Shown piece by piece: positions 1-8,114 of a DNA stretch of 64,000 nt. The notes below the pieces were generated by a model. The model worked only from the letters and a program-made list of their open reading frames with translations, made no database searches and was not told the origin of the DNA. Numbering within the stretch: the first letter of the stretch is position 1; every line of letters starts with the position of its first letter. The stretch is taken from assembly GCA_029959325.1 (NCBI GenBank), contig JASCPF010000001.1, positions 88,923 to 152,922 of the forward strand, given 5' to 3'. Position numbers and translations under genes: made by a program. Source of the stretch: Microbacteriaceae bacterium PS02068. GTDB taxonomy: Bacteria; Actinomycetota; Actinomycetes; Actinomycetales; Microbacteriaceae.

Positions 1-294
1 CCGCCCGCCGTCGAACGTGCCCTCGCTCGTGCCGCGCGGCGACGAGGTGCCGCGCGTGTTGAACCGCAGCACCGCCAGATCGGCGAGAGCCGGCAGCCGA
101 CCCGCGGCCTTCCGCAGGATGTGCGAGTCCATGAACCCACCGGCGGTGGGAAGCGGATGCAGCGTAACGAGGGTGGCGACGGGCTCACGGGCCTCCGGCA
201 GCGCGAGTTCGCCGACCAGTGTCAGCTCGTCGAGGGTGCGCAGTTCGACGTCTTCACGTCGCGCAGGCAGCAGGACCGGTCCGCGAATCTCCAT
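1..294 (-). CDS. Alpha/beta hydrolase, N-terminal part
   Basis: The reading frame runs off the left edge of the window, so only the first 98 residues are visible. It starts MEIRGPVLLPARREDVEL and contains LVTLHPLPTAGG and LRFNTRGTSSPRGTSEG. This resembles the early beta strands and oxyanion region of small dienelactone-hydrolase-like alpha/beta hydrolases of actinobacteria. The catalytic nucleophile and His would lie beyond the window. The ATG is one base after the stop of the upstream gene, so the two are probably cotranscribed. The substrate is unknown. Confidence 0.75.
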   Translation of the reverse strand, partial: MEIRGPVLLPARREDVELRTLDELTLVGELALPEAREPVATLVTLHPLPTAGGFMDSHILRKAAGRLPALADLAVLRFNTRGTSSPRGTSEGTFDGGR

Positions 295-295
295 A

Positions 296-577
296 TCAGC
301 CGATCCTCCAGCAGCTCGAGTGCCAATGCCGACGCGCCGCGAGGTCGGCCGCGTCGCCGAGCACGCCATCGCTGCGCCACGCGACCACATGGGCGACACC
401 AGGCGATACCTCCCGGCCGCACCCGGGGCACGTATACGCCTTCTGCGCCTGAGCGGCTGACACCGGCTGCACCGTCCACGACACCCCGCGCCGGACTTCC
501 GTGCGCTTCCATCCCGTCAGCAGTCGATCGAGCGACCCGTCGTCCGGTTCAGGGCGACGTCGATTGCTGCGAGGCAT
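296..577 (-). CDS. Conserved actinobacterial hypothetical with CxxC
   Basis: A 93-residue protein. The N-terminal third is basic (MPRSNRRRPEPDDGSLDRLL). The rest is a compact domain with YTCPGCG, then a GVAHVVAW segment and a C-terminal HWHSSCW. The two Cys of CPGC plus the later His and Cys could bind one zinc. I recognise the pattern as a widespread actinobacterial protein of unknown function, sometimes labelled ATP/GTP-binding, but I see no nucleotide-binding motif. The ATG at 577 was chosen because the longer frame upstream runs antisense through the transglycosylase gene. It is coupled to the hydrolase downstream (1-base gap). Confidence 0.72.
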   Translation of the reverse strand: MPRSNRRRPEPDDGSLDRLLTGWKRTEVRRGVSWTVQPVSAAQAQKAYTCPGCGREVSPGVAHVVAWRSDGVLGDAADLAARRHWHSSCWRIG

Positions 578-581
578 TCGC

Positions 582-1301
582 TCAGTACCAGCCCTTGGCC
601 TGAGAGTGCCCCCACGCGCCGCACGGCGTGCCGTACCGGCCGCCGACATACCCGAGGCCCCACGCGATCTGCGTGGCGGGATTGGTCTCCCAGTCGGCGC
701 CGGCCGACGCCATCTTGTTTCCAGGAAGTGCCTGCGGGATGCCATACGCACCGCTGCCCTTGTTGTAGGCGTTCACACGCCACCCCGACTCTTTGTTCCA
801 CAGCGCCACAAGGCACGCGAACTGATCATCTCCCCAGCCGTTCGCCTGCACCATCGAGTACGCGATCGCCTGAGCGGTGCCGGGATCGGGCGTGACGAAC
901 GGCGGCGCCCAGACCGCGCCGCCCGACGAGGCGGAGTCGCCCTTCTCGGTCGGGGTCGGCGTGGGTGTCGGCTTGGGGGCCACGTAGACCGAATAGACCA
1001 TGCCCTCGCGGCCCAGCGAGAGGTCGGCGCCGGACGCCGCGATGAACGACTGGGCGTCGTCGACCGTGTGGGCGTACAGCGACACGGGTTCGAGCTCGGC
1101 GGCGGTCGCCGGCGGCGTCATCGAGGCACTCAGCGGACCGACATAGGCGGCAGCGAACCCCGCGACGGCGAAGAGCGCGAACGCGCTCATGACTCCGCGT
1201 CGGCGTGACCAGCGCTGCGGCGCCGGTGCGGCGCGCACAACGACGGGCCGGCGCGAGATCTCGCGGTCGGCCGTCGGGGTCAGCTCAGCGTCAGAGGTCA
1301 C
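582..1301 (-). CDS. Secreted lytic transglycosylase-like protein
   Basis: A 239-residue protein with a basic cytoplasmic start, one membrane anchor or signal segment at about residues 37-56, and a Pro-Thr linker (PKPTPTPTPTEKG). The C-terminal domain holds LVALWNKESGW, GAYGIPQALPGNKM and WGLGYVGGRYGTPCGAW. These are the marks of the SLT/Rpf-like muralytic fold of actinobacteria, with the Glu of NKESGW as the predicted catalytic acid. It probably cleaves peptidoglycan glycan strands outside the membrane. The start is GTG, with GGAGGA three bases upstream. It ends four bases before the small CxxC gene. Confidence 0.82.
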   Translation of the reverse strand: MTSDAELTPTADREISRRPVVVRAAPAPQRWSRRRGVMSAFALFAVAGFAAAYVGPLSASMTPPATAAELEPVSLYAHTVDDAQSFIAASGADLSLGREGMVYSVYVAPKPTPTPTPTEKGDSASSGGAVWAPPFVTPDPGTAQAIAYSMVQANGWGDDQFACLVALWNKESGWRVNAYNKGSGAYGIPQALPGNKMASAGADWETNPATQIAWGLGYVGGRYGTPCGAWGHSQAKGWY

Positions 1302-1371
1302 AGTCCTCCGAGTCTATCCGCACCTCGGCATCCCTACCAGGCGCACCGGCCGCTCGAAAAAAAGTCGCGCG

Positions 1372-1938
1372 TCAGACGAGGGCGAGCATCACTTCGACGA
1401 CGGCATCCAGCACCGCATCGACCTGCTCTTCGCTGTAGCCGCGCCGCTGCATGCGAAATGCGACGCTGCGCACCTGGTCGACGGTGAGGGGCTCGCCCGT
1501 CTCGAGGTAGCGCGCAAGCTTGTCCGTCACGAGGTCGACCTCGTCGATGCGATAGCCGAAGCGCAGCAGGCCGGTGCGGCGGAAGCGATGACGCGGAGGC
1601 CTGCTGAGTCTGTCGAGCACCTCCTGCGCAAGCTCGCGAGACTGGCCGACCCAGGCACGCGCCCCGGCGCGGCCGAGCGCATGCTCGCGCTCGCGCGCCG
1701 CAAAGGCATCCTCGATGCGCCCGAGCGCGGCGTCGACCGACGGCACCTGATATCCGTGCCTCACCAGCGGGAACGCCACCGTGCGGACGACGCTCGCATC
1801 GATCTCCGCGCCGCCGGGTGCCTCGAACGCCGCGCGGGCACGCGCCAGGAAGTCATCGACCTCTTCGGCGCGATAGCCCTTCTGCCTGCCGGTGGCGCGC
1901 GGAAACGGCGCGGGCTCGGTCGTGGTCTGATCTGTCAT
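1372..1938 (-). CDS. DivIVA domain-containing protein
   Basis: A 188-residue protein with a threefold repeated short motif of the DivIVA/Wag31 N-terminal type: GYRAEEVDDFLARA near residue 21, GYQVPSVDAALGRI near 62 and GYRIDEVDLVTDKL near 128, with GYSEEQVDAVLDAV at the end. These repeats bind curved membrane or polar scaffolds in the family. There is no long coiled coil, so it is not Wag31 itself. The ATG overlaps the cdsA stop by four bases (ATGA), which implies translational coupling. Confidence 0.78.
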   Translation of the reverse strand: MTDQTTTEPAPFPRATGRQKGYRAEEVDDFLARARAAFEAPGGAEIDASVVRTVAFPLVRHGYQVPSVDAALGRIEDAFAAREREHALGRAGARAWVGQSRELAQEVLDRLSRPPRHRFRRTGLLRFGYRIDEVDLVTDKLARYLETGEPLTVDQVRSVAFRMQRRGYSEEQVDAVLDAVVEVMLALV

Positions 1939-2957
1939 GTGGTCACCAGGGGGAAGAACAGGAAGTACATCGCCAGCGCACCGGCTGCCGACGGGAGGAT
2001 GGAATCGAGGCGGTCCAGAACACCGCCGTGGCCGGGCAGCCACGAGCTCATGTCCTTGATGCCCAGGTCGCGTTTGATCATCGACTCGCCCAGATCGCCG
2101 ACCGTGGCGCACCCGAGGATCACCAGGCCGAACACGAGACCGGCCCACCAAGGGATGTGCAGCACGAAAAGCCCGAACAGCACGGCGACGACGACCGTGA
2201 GCAGCGCCCCGCCGGCGAAGCCCTCCCACGTCTTCTTGGGGCTGATGCGCGGCGCCATCGGGTGCGATCCGAAGGCGAGGCCGCTGGCGTATGCGCCGGT
2301 GTCGGCGGCCACCGTCGCGGCGATCATTCCCAGCAGCCACCACTGGCCCTGCTCCTGTTGGAGCAGCACGAGGGTGAGGGATGCCAGGAAGGAGACGTAG
2401 ATCGCCACGAACGCCGTGATCAGCACATCGGACAGCACGTCTCCGTAGCGTCGGCCGTCGCGCTCGACCATCTGGCCCAGAATTCGCCAGATGATGAGCG
2501 CCGCGATGCACGCGAAGGTGATCACCCAGTGCGTCCAGCCGCGCAGGAAGAATCCCGACAGGATGATGATGCCGCCGGCGACCAGCTGAGGGATCACGTC
2601 GACTCGCCGGCCCGCCGTCTGCAGCGCGCGGCAGAACTCGAAGATCGCGAGCAGTCCCACCGGGATTGCGAAGAGCAGGAACAGCGATTTGAGGAACAGC
2701 AGCGAGGCCAGGACGAGCGCGCCGACGGCGACACCGATCAGCGTCGCCATCAGCAGTGGGCGCCCGGTGCGCTCGTTGATCCGGTCGTTCACGTGCTCGA
2801 AGTCAGTCCGCGCCCGGTCGATCTGCGACTCGAACTCGCTGCGCGCCGCACGCACGTGCTCGTGGAACGCCGACGAACCATCCACCGCCTTGCGGGCGTC
2901 GGCTCGGGTCAGGGGTGGGTCCTCGCCGGCGGCGGGATCACCGGTGGGATCGGTCAT
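1935..2957 (-). CDS. cdsA: Phosphatidate cytidylyltransferase
   Basis: A 340-residue integral membrane enzyme that makes CDP-diacylglycerol from phosphatidate and CTP. The first 65 residues are a hydrophilic extension. About eight hydrophobic helices follow. The signature is SPKKTWEGFAGG, with GDLGESMIKRDLGIKDMS about 60 residues later, which matches the CDP-diglyceride synthetase pattern with its metal-binding Asp residues. It follows frr by four bases, the usual pyrH-frr-cdsA order. The length is longer than minimal CdsA because of the N-terminal extension. Confidence 0.95.
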   Translation of the reverse strand: MTDPTGDPAAGEDPPLTRADARKAVDGSSAFHEHVRAARSEFESQIDRARTDFEHVNDRINERTGRPLLMATLIGVAVGALVLASLLFLKSLFLLFAIPVGLLAIFEFCRALQTAGRRVDVIPQLVAGGIIILSGFFLRGWTHWVITFACIAALIIWRILGQMVERDGRRYGDVLSDVLITAFVAIYVSFLASLTLVLLQQEQGQWWLLGMIAATVAADTGAYASGLAFGSHPMAPRISPKKTWEGFAGGALLTVVVAVLFGLFVLHIPWWAGLVFGLVILGCATVGDLGESMIKRDLGIKDMSSWLPGHGGVLDRLDSILPSAAGALAMYFLFFPLVTT

Positions 2958-2961
2958 CGGC

Positions 2962-3516
2962 TCAGACCTCGAGAAGCTCGGCCTCTTTGCGCTTCAGCGC
3001 CTCATCGATCTCGTCGACGTGCGCCCGGGTGATCGCATCGAGTTCCTTCTCGGCGCGAACCAGATCGTCCTCGCCGACCTCGTTCTTGAGGGCGTCCAGT
3101 TCGTCTTTGGCCTTGCGGCGGATGCCGCGCAGGTGCACCTTGGCATCCTCACCCTTCGTGCGCACGAGCTTCACGTACTCCTTGCGACGATCGGCCGTCA
3201 GCTCGGGCATGGTGACGCGCACGAGGTTGCCGTCGTTGGTGGGGTTGACGCCGAGGTTCGGCATGTCGCGGATCGCCTGCTCGATGGCCTTGAGCGCCGA
3301 TTTGTCGTACGGAGTCACGACGAGCATGCGCGCCTCGGGTGCGTTGAGCGACGCGAGCTGCGACAGCGGGGTGGGCGAACCGTAGTAGTCGACCATGACC
3401 TTCTGGAACAGCTGCGGGTTCGCGCGGCCCGTGCGAACAGTCGCGAAGTCGTCCTTCGCGGCCTCGACGGCGCGGTCCATGCGCCCGGACGTGTCTGCCA
3501 GGATCTCGGCGATCAC
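2962..3516 (-). CDS. frr: Ribosome recycling factor
   Basis: About 184 residues, the normal size of RRF, which splits post-termination ribosomes with EF-G. Conserved stretches are [50 protein letters not shown] and [14 protein letters not shown]. Two GTG codons lie at 3522 and 3516. The second has GGAG at a good distance (five bases), and homologues begin at that point, so I prefer it. The gene sits between pyrH and cdsA in the conserved order. Confidence 0.95.
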   Translation of the reverse strand: MIAEILADTSGRMDRAVEAAKDDFATVRTGRANPQLFQKVMVDYYGSPTPLSQLASLNAPEARMLVVTPYDKSALKAIEQAIRDMPNLGVNPTNDGNLVRVTMPELTADRRKEYVKLVRTKGEDAKVHLRGIRRKAKDELDALKNEVGEDDLVRAEKELDAITRAHVDEIDEALKRKEAELLEV

Positions 3517-3582
3517 GGTCACTCCATTCGTTGTTGCGTCGGTTACTGATTCTAGTGCCGCGGCGCTCGAGCGCCCGGTAGA

Positions 3583-4302
3583 TCAGACCGTGACGAGGGT
3601 GCCGATCTTCTCGCCGAGCAGGGCACGGGTCACGTTGCCGGCGGGTTCCATCCCGAACACGCGCATGTCGATGCCGTTGTCCATGCACAGGCTGAACGCG
3701 GTCGAGTCGACCACCTTGAGCCCACGCTGCAGAGCGTCCTGGTAGGTGATCCGGTCGATCAGCGTGGCCGAGGCATCCTTCTTCGGATCTGCCGTGTAAA
3801 CGCCGTCGACGCCGTTCTTGGCGACGAGCACCTCGTCGGCACCGATCTCGAGCGCGCGCTGCGCGGCGACCGTGTCGGTCGAGAAGTACGGCAGCCCGGC
3901 GCCCGCGCCGAAGATGACGACGCGACCCTTCTCCATGTGCCGCTCGGCGCGGCGCGGGATGTAGGGCTCGGCGACCTGCGTCATCGAGATCGCGGACTGC
4001 ACGCGGGTGGCCGCCCCCGCCTGTTCGAGGAAGTCCTGCAGTGCGAGGGCATTCATGACGGTGCCGAGCATGCCCATGTAGTCGGCGCGCCCGCGATCCA
4101 TGCCGCGCTGGCTGAGCTCGGCCCCGCGGAAGAAGTTGCCTCCGCCGACGACGATCGACACCTCGACGCGGTCGGCCGCAGCGGCGATCTCGCGCGCAAT
4201 CTGGCTGACGACATCGGGGTTCACCCCGAGCTGGCCCCCTCCGAAGGCTTCGCCGGACAGCTTCAGCAGGACGCGTCGGCGTCCGGTGTTCTCATCGCTC
4301 AC
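3583..4302 (-). CDS. pyrH: UMP kinase
   Basis: A 239-residue amino-acid-kinase-fold enzyme that phosphorylates UMP to UDP. Motifs are [42 protein letters not shown] and [20 protein letters not shown]. The GTG at 4302 has an upstream AGAGGA and matches the usual start. A longer in-frame ATG start would add a non-conserved 20-residue tail. It is separated from tsf by a clear terminator, so it probably has its own promoter in the short gap upstream. Confidence 0.95.
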   Translation of the reverse strand: MSDENTGRRRVLLKLSGEAFGGGQLGVNPDVVSQIAREIAAAADRVEVSIVVGGGNFFRGAELSQRGMDRGRADYMGMLGTVMNALALQDFLEQAGAATRVQSAISMTQVAEPYIPRRAERHMEKGRVVIFGAGAGLPYFSTDTVAAQRALEIGADEVLVAKNGVDGVYTADPKKDASATLIDRITYQDALQRGLKVVDSTAFSLCMDNGIDMRVFGMEPAGNVTRALLGEKIGTLVTV

Positions 4303-4346
4303 GGGGGTTCCTCTCGTCACAGTGCAGGTTATCGAAAGCGGACATG

Positions 4347-4384
4347 GAAAAGGGGCCCGCACCCTCCGGATGCGGACCCCCTTT
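4347..4384 (-). terminator. Rho-independent terminator after tsf
   Basis: A ten-base-pair stem (GGGGTCCGCA against TGCGGGCCCC, one G-U pair) with a nine-base loop is followed by TTTT when read on the minus strand. It begins about five bases after the tsf stop and separates the rpsB-tsf operon from pyrH. Confidence 0.85.
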
Positions 4385-4389
4385 CCGAC

Positions 4390-5217
4390 TTACGCGCCGA
4401 CCTTGAAGCGCGCGAAGTCGGTGATCGTCAGACCGGCGTCGCCGGCGACCTTGGCGACCGACAGCTTGTTGTCCTTCGCGTAGTCCTGGTCGAGCAGGGC
4501 GACCTGCTTGAAGAAGGCGCCGACGCGACCCTCGACGATCTTCGGCAGGGCGGCCTCGGGCTTGCCCTCGTTGCGCGAGATCTCGGTGACGATCTGGCGC
4601 TCCTTCTCGACCTCGTCCTCGGGGACGTCTGCACGCGACAGGTAGGTCGGGTTGGCGAACGAGATGTGCTGCGCGATCGAGCGAGCGGTCTCGGCATCCG
4701 CACCCGTGTAGGCGAGGACGACGCCGACCTGCGGAGGCAGGTCCTTGCTGGTCTTGTGCAGGTAGATCTCGAAGGCGTCGCCCGTGAGGGTGCGCACGCG
4801 ACGCAGCTCGACCTTCTCGCCGATGATCGCGGCCTCGTCCGAGATGAGCTCGGCGACGGTCTGCGAACCGGCAGGTGCGGCGAGAGCAGCCTCGACGGAA
4901 TCGGCGTCGACAGCCGCTGCGGCCTCGAGCACCTGGGCGGCGAGAGCGATGAAGCGCTCGTTCTTCGCGACGAAGTCGGTCTCGGTGTTCAGCTCGAGGA
5001 TGGTGACCTTGTCGCCGTGCTGGACGGCCGTGACCAGGCCCTCGCTCGTCGAGCGGTCGGCACGCTTGGCGTTGCCCTTCGCGCCCTTGAGACGCAGGAT
5101 CTCGACGGCCTTCTCGAGGTCGCCGTCGGCCTCCTCGAGCGCCTTCTTGGTGTCGACCATGCCGGTGCCGAGCTGCTCGCGCAGCGCCTTGATGTCGGCG
5201 ATCGTGAAGTTTGCCAT
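4390..5217 (-). CDS. tsf: Elongation factor Ts
   Basis: A 275-residue nucleotide-exchange factor for EF-Tu. The N-terminal UBA-like domain has IKALREQLGTGMVDTKKAL. The core has ILELNTETDFVAKNERF (the TDFV loop that contacts EF-Tu) and a C-terminal dimerisation region ending in GLTITDFARFKVGA. The length matches other actinobacterial EF-Ts proteins. It lies downstream of rpsB in the usual pair. AGGAG precedes the ATG by nine bases. Confidence 0.97.
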   Translation of the reverse strand: MANFTIADIKALREQLGTGMVDTKKALEEADGDLEKAVEILRLKGAKGNAKRADRSTSEGLVTAVQHGDKVTILELNTETDFVAKNERFIALAAQVLEAAAAVDADSVEAALAAPAGSQTVAELISDEAAIIGEKVELRRVRTLTGDAFEIYLHKTSKDLPPQVGVVLAYTGADAETARSIAQHISFANPTYLSRADVPEDEVEKERQIVTEISRNEGKPEAALPKIVEGRVGAFFKQVALLDQDYAKDNKLSVAKVAGDAGLTITDFARFKVGA

Positions 5218-5284
5218 GGGTGGTGGCTCCTAGATCAGTGAACTCCGCGAAGAGTTCGGAAAAGTGAGTTCTGAGGATGCCGAA

Positions 5285-5314
5285 GCGGGACCGTCGACAC
5301 AGCGACGGCCCCGC
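5285..5314 (-). other. Hairpin between rpsB and tsf
   Basis: Twelve-base arms (GCGGGGCCGTCG and CGACGGTCCCGC on the minus strand, one G-U pair) with a six-base loop lie in the rpsB-tsf gap. No U-run follows, so it is more likely an attenuating or stabilising hairpin than a full terminator. Confidence 0.5.
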
Positions 5315-5331
5315 ATCGGCGGGAAGATGTC

Positions 5332-6249
5332 TTACTCGGCAGCGACGGCCGCGGCGTCGCCTTCGGCCTTCGCCTCGGCGCCTGCCTCGTCGGCAGCCGA
5401 CTCGGTCGCGATGGTCTCGACCTCGGCGACGTCGGTGACGATCGTGGCCTCGGCCTGGGCTGCCTCGGCGACCTCAGCCGCCTCGACGACGGGCGCCTCG
5501 AGCAGCTCGCGCTCCCAATCGGCGAGCGGCTCGGCCTCGGCCGACTCGTCGGTGGGGTTGTGGCGCTGGATCAAGCCCTCGGCGGCAGCGTCGGCGATGA
5601 TGCGGGTGAGCAGGCCCACCGAGCGGATCGCGTCGTCGTTGCCCGGGATCGGGAACTGGAACTCGTCGGGGTCGGCGTTCGTGTCGAGGATGCCGATGAC
5701 GGGGATGTTCAGCTTCTTGGCCTCGTCGATGGCGAGGTGCTCACGCTTGGCGTCGACGACCCAGATGGCCGAGGGCGTCTTGGTGAGGTTGCGGATACCG
5801 CCGAGCGACTTGTGCAGCTTGTCGAGCTCGCGCTTCTTGAGCAGCAGCTCCTTCTTCGTGAAGCCCGAGTCGGCCGGGTTCTCGAAGTCGAGCTCCTCGA
5901 GCTCCTTCATGCGGGCGAGGCGCTTGCTGACCGTCTGGAAGTTGGTCAGCAGACCACCGAGCCAGCGCTGGTTGACGTAGGGCTGGCCCACGCGCGTCGC
6001 CTGCTCGGCGATGACTTCCTGCGCCTGCTTCTTGGTACCGACGAAGAGGACCGTGCCGCCGTGGGCGACCGTCTCGCGGACGTACTCGTACGCCTTGTCG
6101 ATGTACCCGAGCGACTGCTGCAGGTCGATGATGTGGATGCCGGAGCGCTCGGTCAGGATGAAGCGCTTGACCTTCGGGTTCCACCGGCGGGTCTGGTGTC
6201 CGAAGTGGACGCCGCTGTCGAGCAGCTGGCGAATGGTGACGACGGCCAT
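5332..6249 (-). CDS. rpsB: 30S ribosomal protein S2
   Basis: A 305-residue protein beginning [19 protein letters not shown], with [33 protein letters not shown] and [20 protein letters not shown]. All are S2 landmarks. After residue 230 comes an Ala/Glu-rich acidic tail ([18 protein letters not shown] and onward), longer than in most bacteria but common in related actinobacteria. The start is set by GAAGGAGA eight bases before the ATG. A longer frame upstream is not conserved. Confidence 0.97.
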   Translation of the reverse strand: MAVVTIRQLLDSGVHFGHQTRRWNPKVKRFILTERSGIHIIDLQQSLGYIDKAYEYVRETVAHGGTVLFVGTKKQAQEVIAEQATRVGQPYVNQRWLGGLLTNFQTVSKRLARMKELEELDFENPADSGFTKKELLLKKRELDKLHKSLGGIRNLTKTPSAIWVVDAKREHLAIDEAKKLNIPVIGILDTNADPDEFQFPIPGNDDAIRSVGLLTRIIADAAAEGLIQRHNPTDESAEAEPLADWERELLEAPVVEAAEVAEAAQAEATIVTDVAEVETIATESAADEAGAEAKAEGDAAAVAAE

Positions 6250-6514
6250 GGCCGTTCTCCTTCTATTGGGTTGATCGCTCGGCCGGTCGGCCGATGCTTC
6301 CTGGTACCCGGCGCACACCCGCTCGCCGCCGGAGCGGAGAGACCTCTGGGTGTGGATGCCGCGCAGGCGAACCTCGGTTCGTCCCGCGCTCTGGGCACGC
6401 GTAGTCACTCCGACGAGCGGAGTGCGACTTTCAGTGTATCAGCCGACGCGGCGGGACGCGGCGCTCGGGTGGGCTGCTCGCCGCCTCCTCCCCCGCCGAC
6501 TTTTCGGCTGATTC

Positions 6515-7114
6515 ATGCACAGACTTCCGTCGCGCGCGTCACGGACGCCGCGGCGGGTTCACAGTGACCTCGTGGCTCTCGTTCATCGTCTCCCGCGCAC
6601 GCGCGTCCTCGCCGTGCTGCTCGTCGCCTTCACGTCGCTGTCGATCGCGTCATCCGCCGCCGCTCGTGACGCGCCCTGGCCCGCAGCGGAGGACAGTCTG
6701 AGCGCCGTGACCGCGTGGTCGTGGCCGGTGATCCCCGCGACGATCGTGTCGCCCTGGGTCGCGCCAGCCCATGAGTACGGCCCCGGGCACCGTGGCGTCG
6801 ATCTAGGCGCGACAGTCGGCAGCGAGGTGCACGCGCCTGCGCCCGGCACGGTTGCGTTCGCCGGGTCGGTGGCGGGCCGCGACGTGGTGACGATCGATCA
6901 TGGCGACGGAGTCGTCACGACGCTCGAGCCGGTCGAGGCACTCGTCACCGTCGGGGCTCTGGTCGCGGGTGGTGAGGTGATCGGCACGGTCGATGTCGGC
7001 GGCCATACGCCGGAGGATGCCGTCCACTTCGGCGTGCGCAGAGACGGCGCGTATATCAATCCGATGGTGTTGCTCGGAGGCATTCCCCGCGCGGTGCTGC
7101 TTCCCTGCTGCTGA
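6515..7114 (+). CDS. Secreted M23 family metallopeptidase
   Basis: Up to 199 residues: a basic start, a signal segment (VLAVLLVAFTSLSIASSAAA) and a LytM-type domain. HRGVDLGA supplies the first His and the Asp zinc ligands, GTVAFAGSVAGRDVVTIDHG follows, and VHFGVRRDG supplies the distal His. The family cuts peptidoglycan cross-links outside the cell or regulates amidases. The region normally holding a further catalytic His reads TTLEPVE, as in many actinobacterial members, so activity is uncertain. The ATG at 6515 has no clear ribosome site, and a GTG nearer the signal segment is possible. It is divergent from rpsB across a 265-base gap. Confidence 0.82.
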   Translation: MHRLPSRASRTPRRVHSDLVALVHRLPRTRVLAVLLVAFTSLSIASSAAARDAPWPAAEDSLSAVTAWSWPVIPATIVSPWVAPAHEYGPGHRGVDLGATVGSEVHAPAPGTVAFAGSVAGRDVVTIDHGDGVVTTLEPVEALVTVGALVAGGEVIGTVDVGGHTPEDAVHFGVRRDGAYINPMVLLGGIPRAVLLPCC

Positions 7115-7174
7115 GCAGGCCTTGGCTGAGCGGTGCCTTTGCTGATCAGCGCCCGCTGATCAGCGCCTCACGTG

Positions 7175-8074
7175 TCAGGCCCGAGGATGCGCCAGACGGT
7201 AGGCGGCCTCGAGCTTCTCGGCGGAGACGTGCGTGTAGATCTGTGTGGTGCCGAGGCTCGCGTGTCCGAGCATCTCCTGCACGGTGCGCAAGTCGGCGCC
7301 GCCGTCGAGCAGGTGCGTCGCCGCGGAGTGCCGAAGCGCGTGGGGGCCCACCGTCGCCGCGCCGACGGCCGGCGCGAGCGCGCGCGAGACCACGTCATAC
7401 GCGGCACGCGTTCCGAGGCGGGCACCGCGCACGCCGAGGAACAAGGCGGGCGTGCCCTTTCCGCGCGCGATGAGCGCCGGGCGTGCGCGTTCGAGGTAGC
7501 GATCGAGCGCGTCCGCGGCGGGGCGCCCGTAGGGCACGATGCGCTCCTTCGATCCCTTTCCGATGACGCGCACGGTGCGGCGGCTCCGATCGACGTCGTC
7601 GAGGTCGACGCCGCACAGCTCCGCGACGCGGAGGGCCGATGCGTAGAGCAGTTCCAGAATCGCCGCGTCGCGCAGGGCCACGATGTCCCCCTCGGCACCT
7701 GCTGCCTCGGCACTGTCGAGCAGGTCGCGCAACGCGCTGGCCGTGGCAACGTTCGGCAGCGTGCGGCCTCGCTTCGGCGCGACGAGGCGCACGCTCGGAT
7801 CGAGTGGAATCAGACCCTCGTCCACCGCCCACGCGAAGAATCCTCGTGCGCACGCCGTGCGGCGGGCGACAGTGGAGCGCGCGTCGCCCCGCTCGCTCGC
7901 CCGCCAGAGCCAGTCGCGCAGCGTATCGAGATCGATCAGATCGAGATCGAGATCGCCCGTCGCCTGAGCCAGCTCGCGGAGGTCACCGCTATAGGCGCGC
8001 ACCGTCGCGAGCGACAGGCGCCGCACGTCGGTGAGATGCGCGGCATACAGCGCGGCGGCGGCGGACAGTTCCAT
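7175..8074 (-). CDS. xerC: XerC-like tyrosine recombinase
   Basis: A 299-residue recombinase of chromosome-dimer-resolution type. The N-terminal SAM-like domain spans about residues 1-90. The catalytic domain shows Arg in ASALRVAEL, Lys in GKGSKER, HALRHSAATHL, and GHASLGTTQIYTH with the nucleophilic Tyr. Its place beside dprA is the normal chromosomal setting of xerC, so it is not part of the nearby inserted element. The ATG at 8074 gives the standard length. A longer frame upstream overlaps dprA out of register and is rejected. Confidence 0.92.
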   Translation of the reverse strand: MELSAAAALYAAHLTDVRRLSLATVRAYSGDLRELAQATGDLDLDLIDLDTLRDWLWRASERGDARSTVARRTACARGFFAWAVDEGLIPLDPSVRLVAPKRGRTLPNVATASALRDLLDSAEAAGAEGDIVALRDAAILELLYASALRVAELCGVDLDDVDRSRRTVRVIGKGSKERIVPYGRPAADALDRYLERARPALIARGKGTPALFLGVRGARLGTRAAYDVVSRALAPAVGAATVGPHALRHSAATHLLDGGADLRTVQEMLGHASLGTTQIYTHVSAEKLEAAYRLAHPRA

Positions 8075-8114
8075 CCCTTCAGCATGCCGCCCTGCGGCGC
8101 GAAGACTCCACCCA

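Noticed and set aside
7140..7170. Repeated GCTGATCAGC as a dif or att site next to xerC
   Set aside because: The motif is a short palindrome occurring twice as a likely end-of-gene hairpin. It lacks the dif arm and spacer layout.
7175..8074. xerC as the integrase of the inserted element
   Set aside because: It lies outside the rebuilt element boundaries and in the usual chromosomal place beside dprA.
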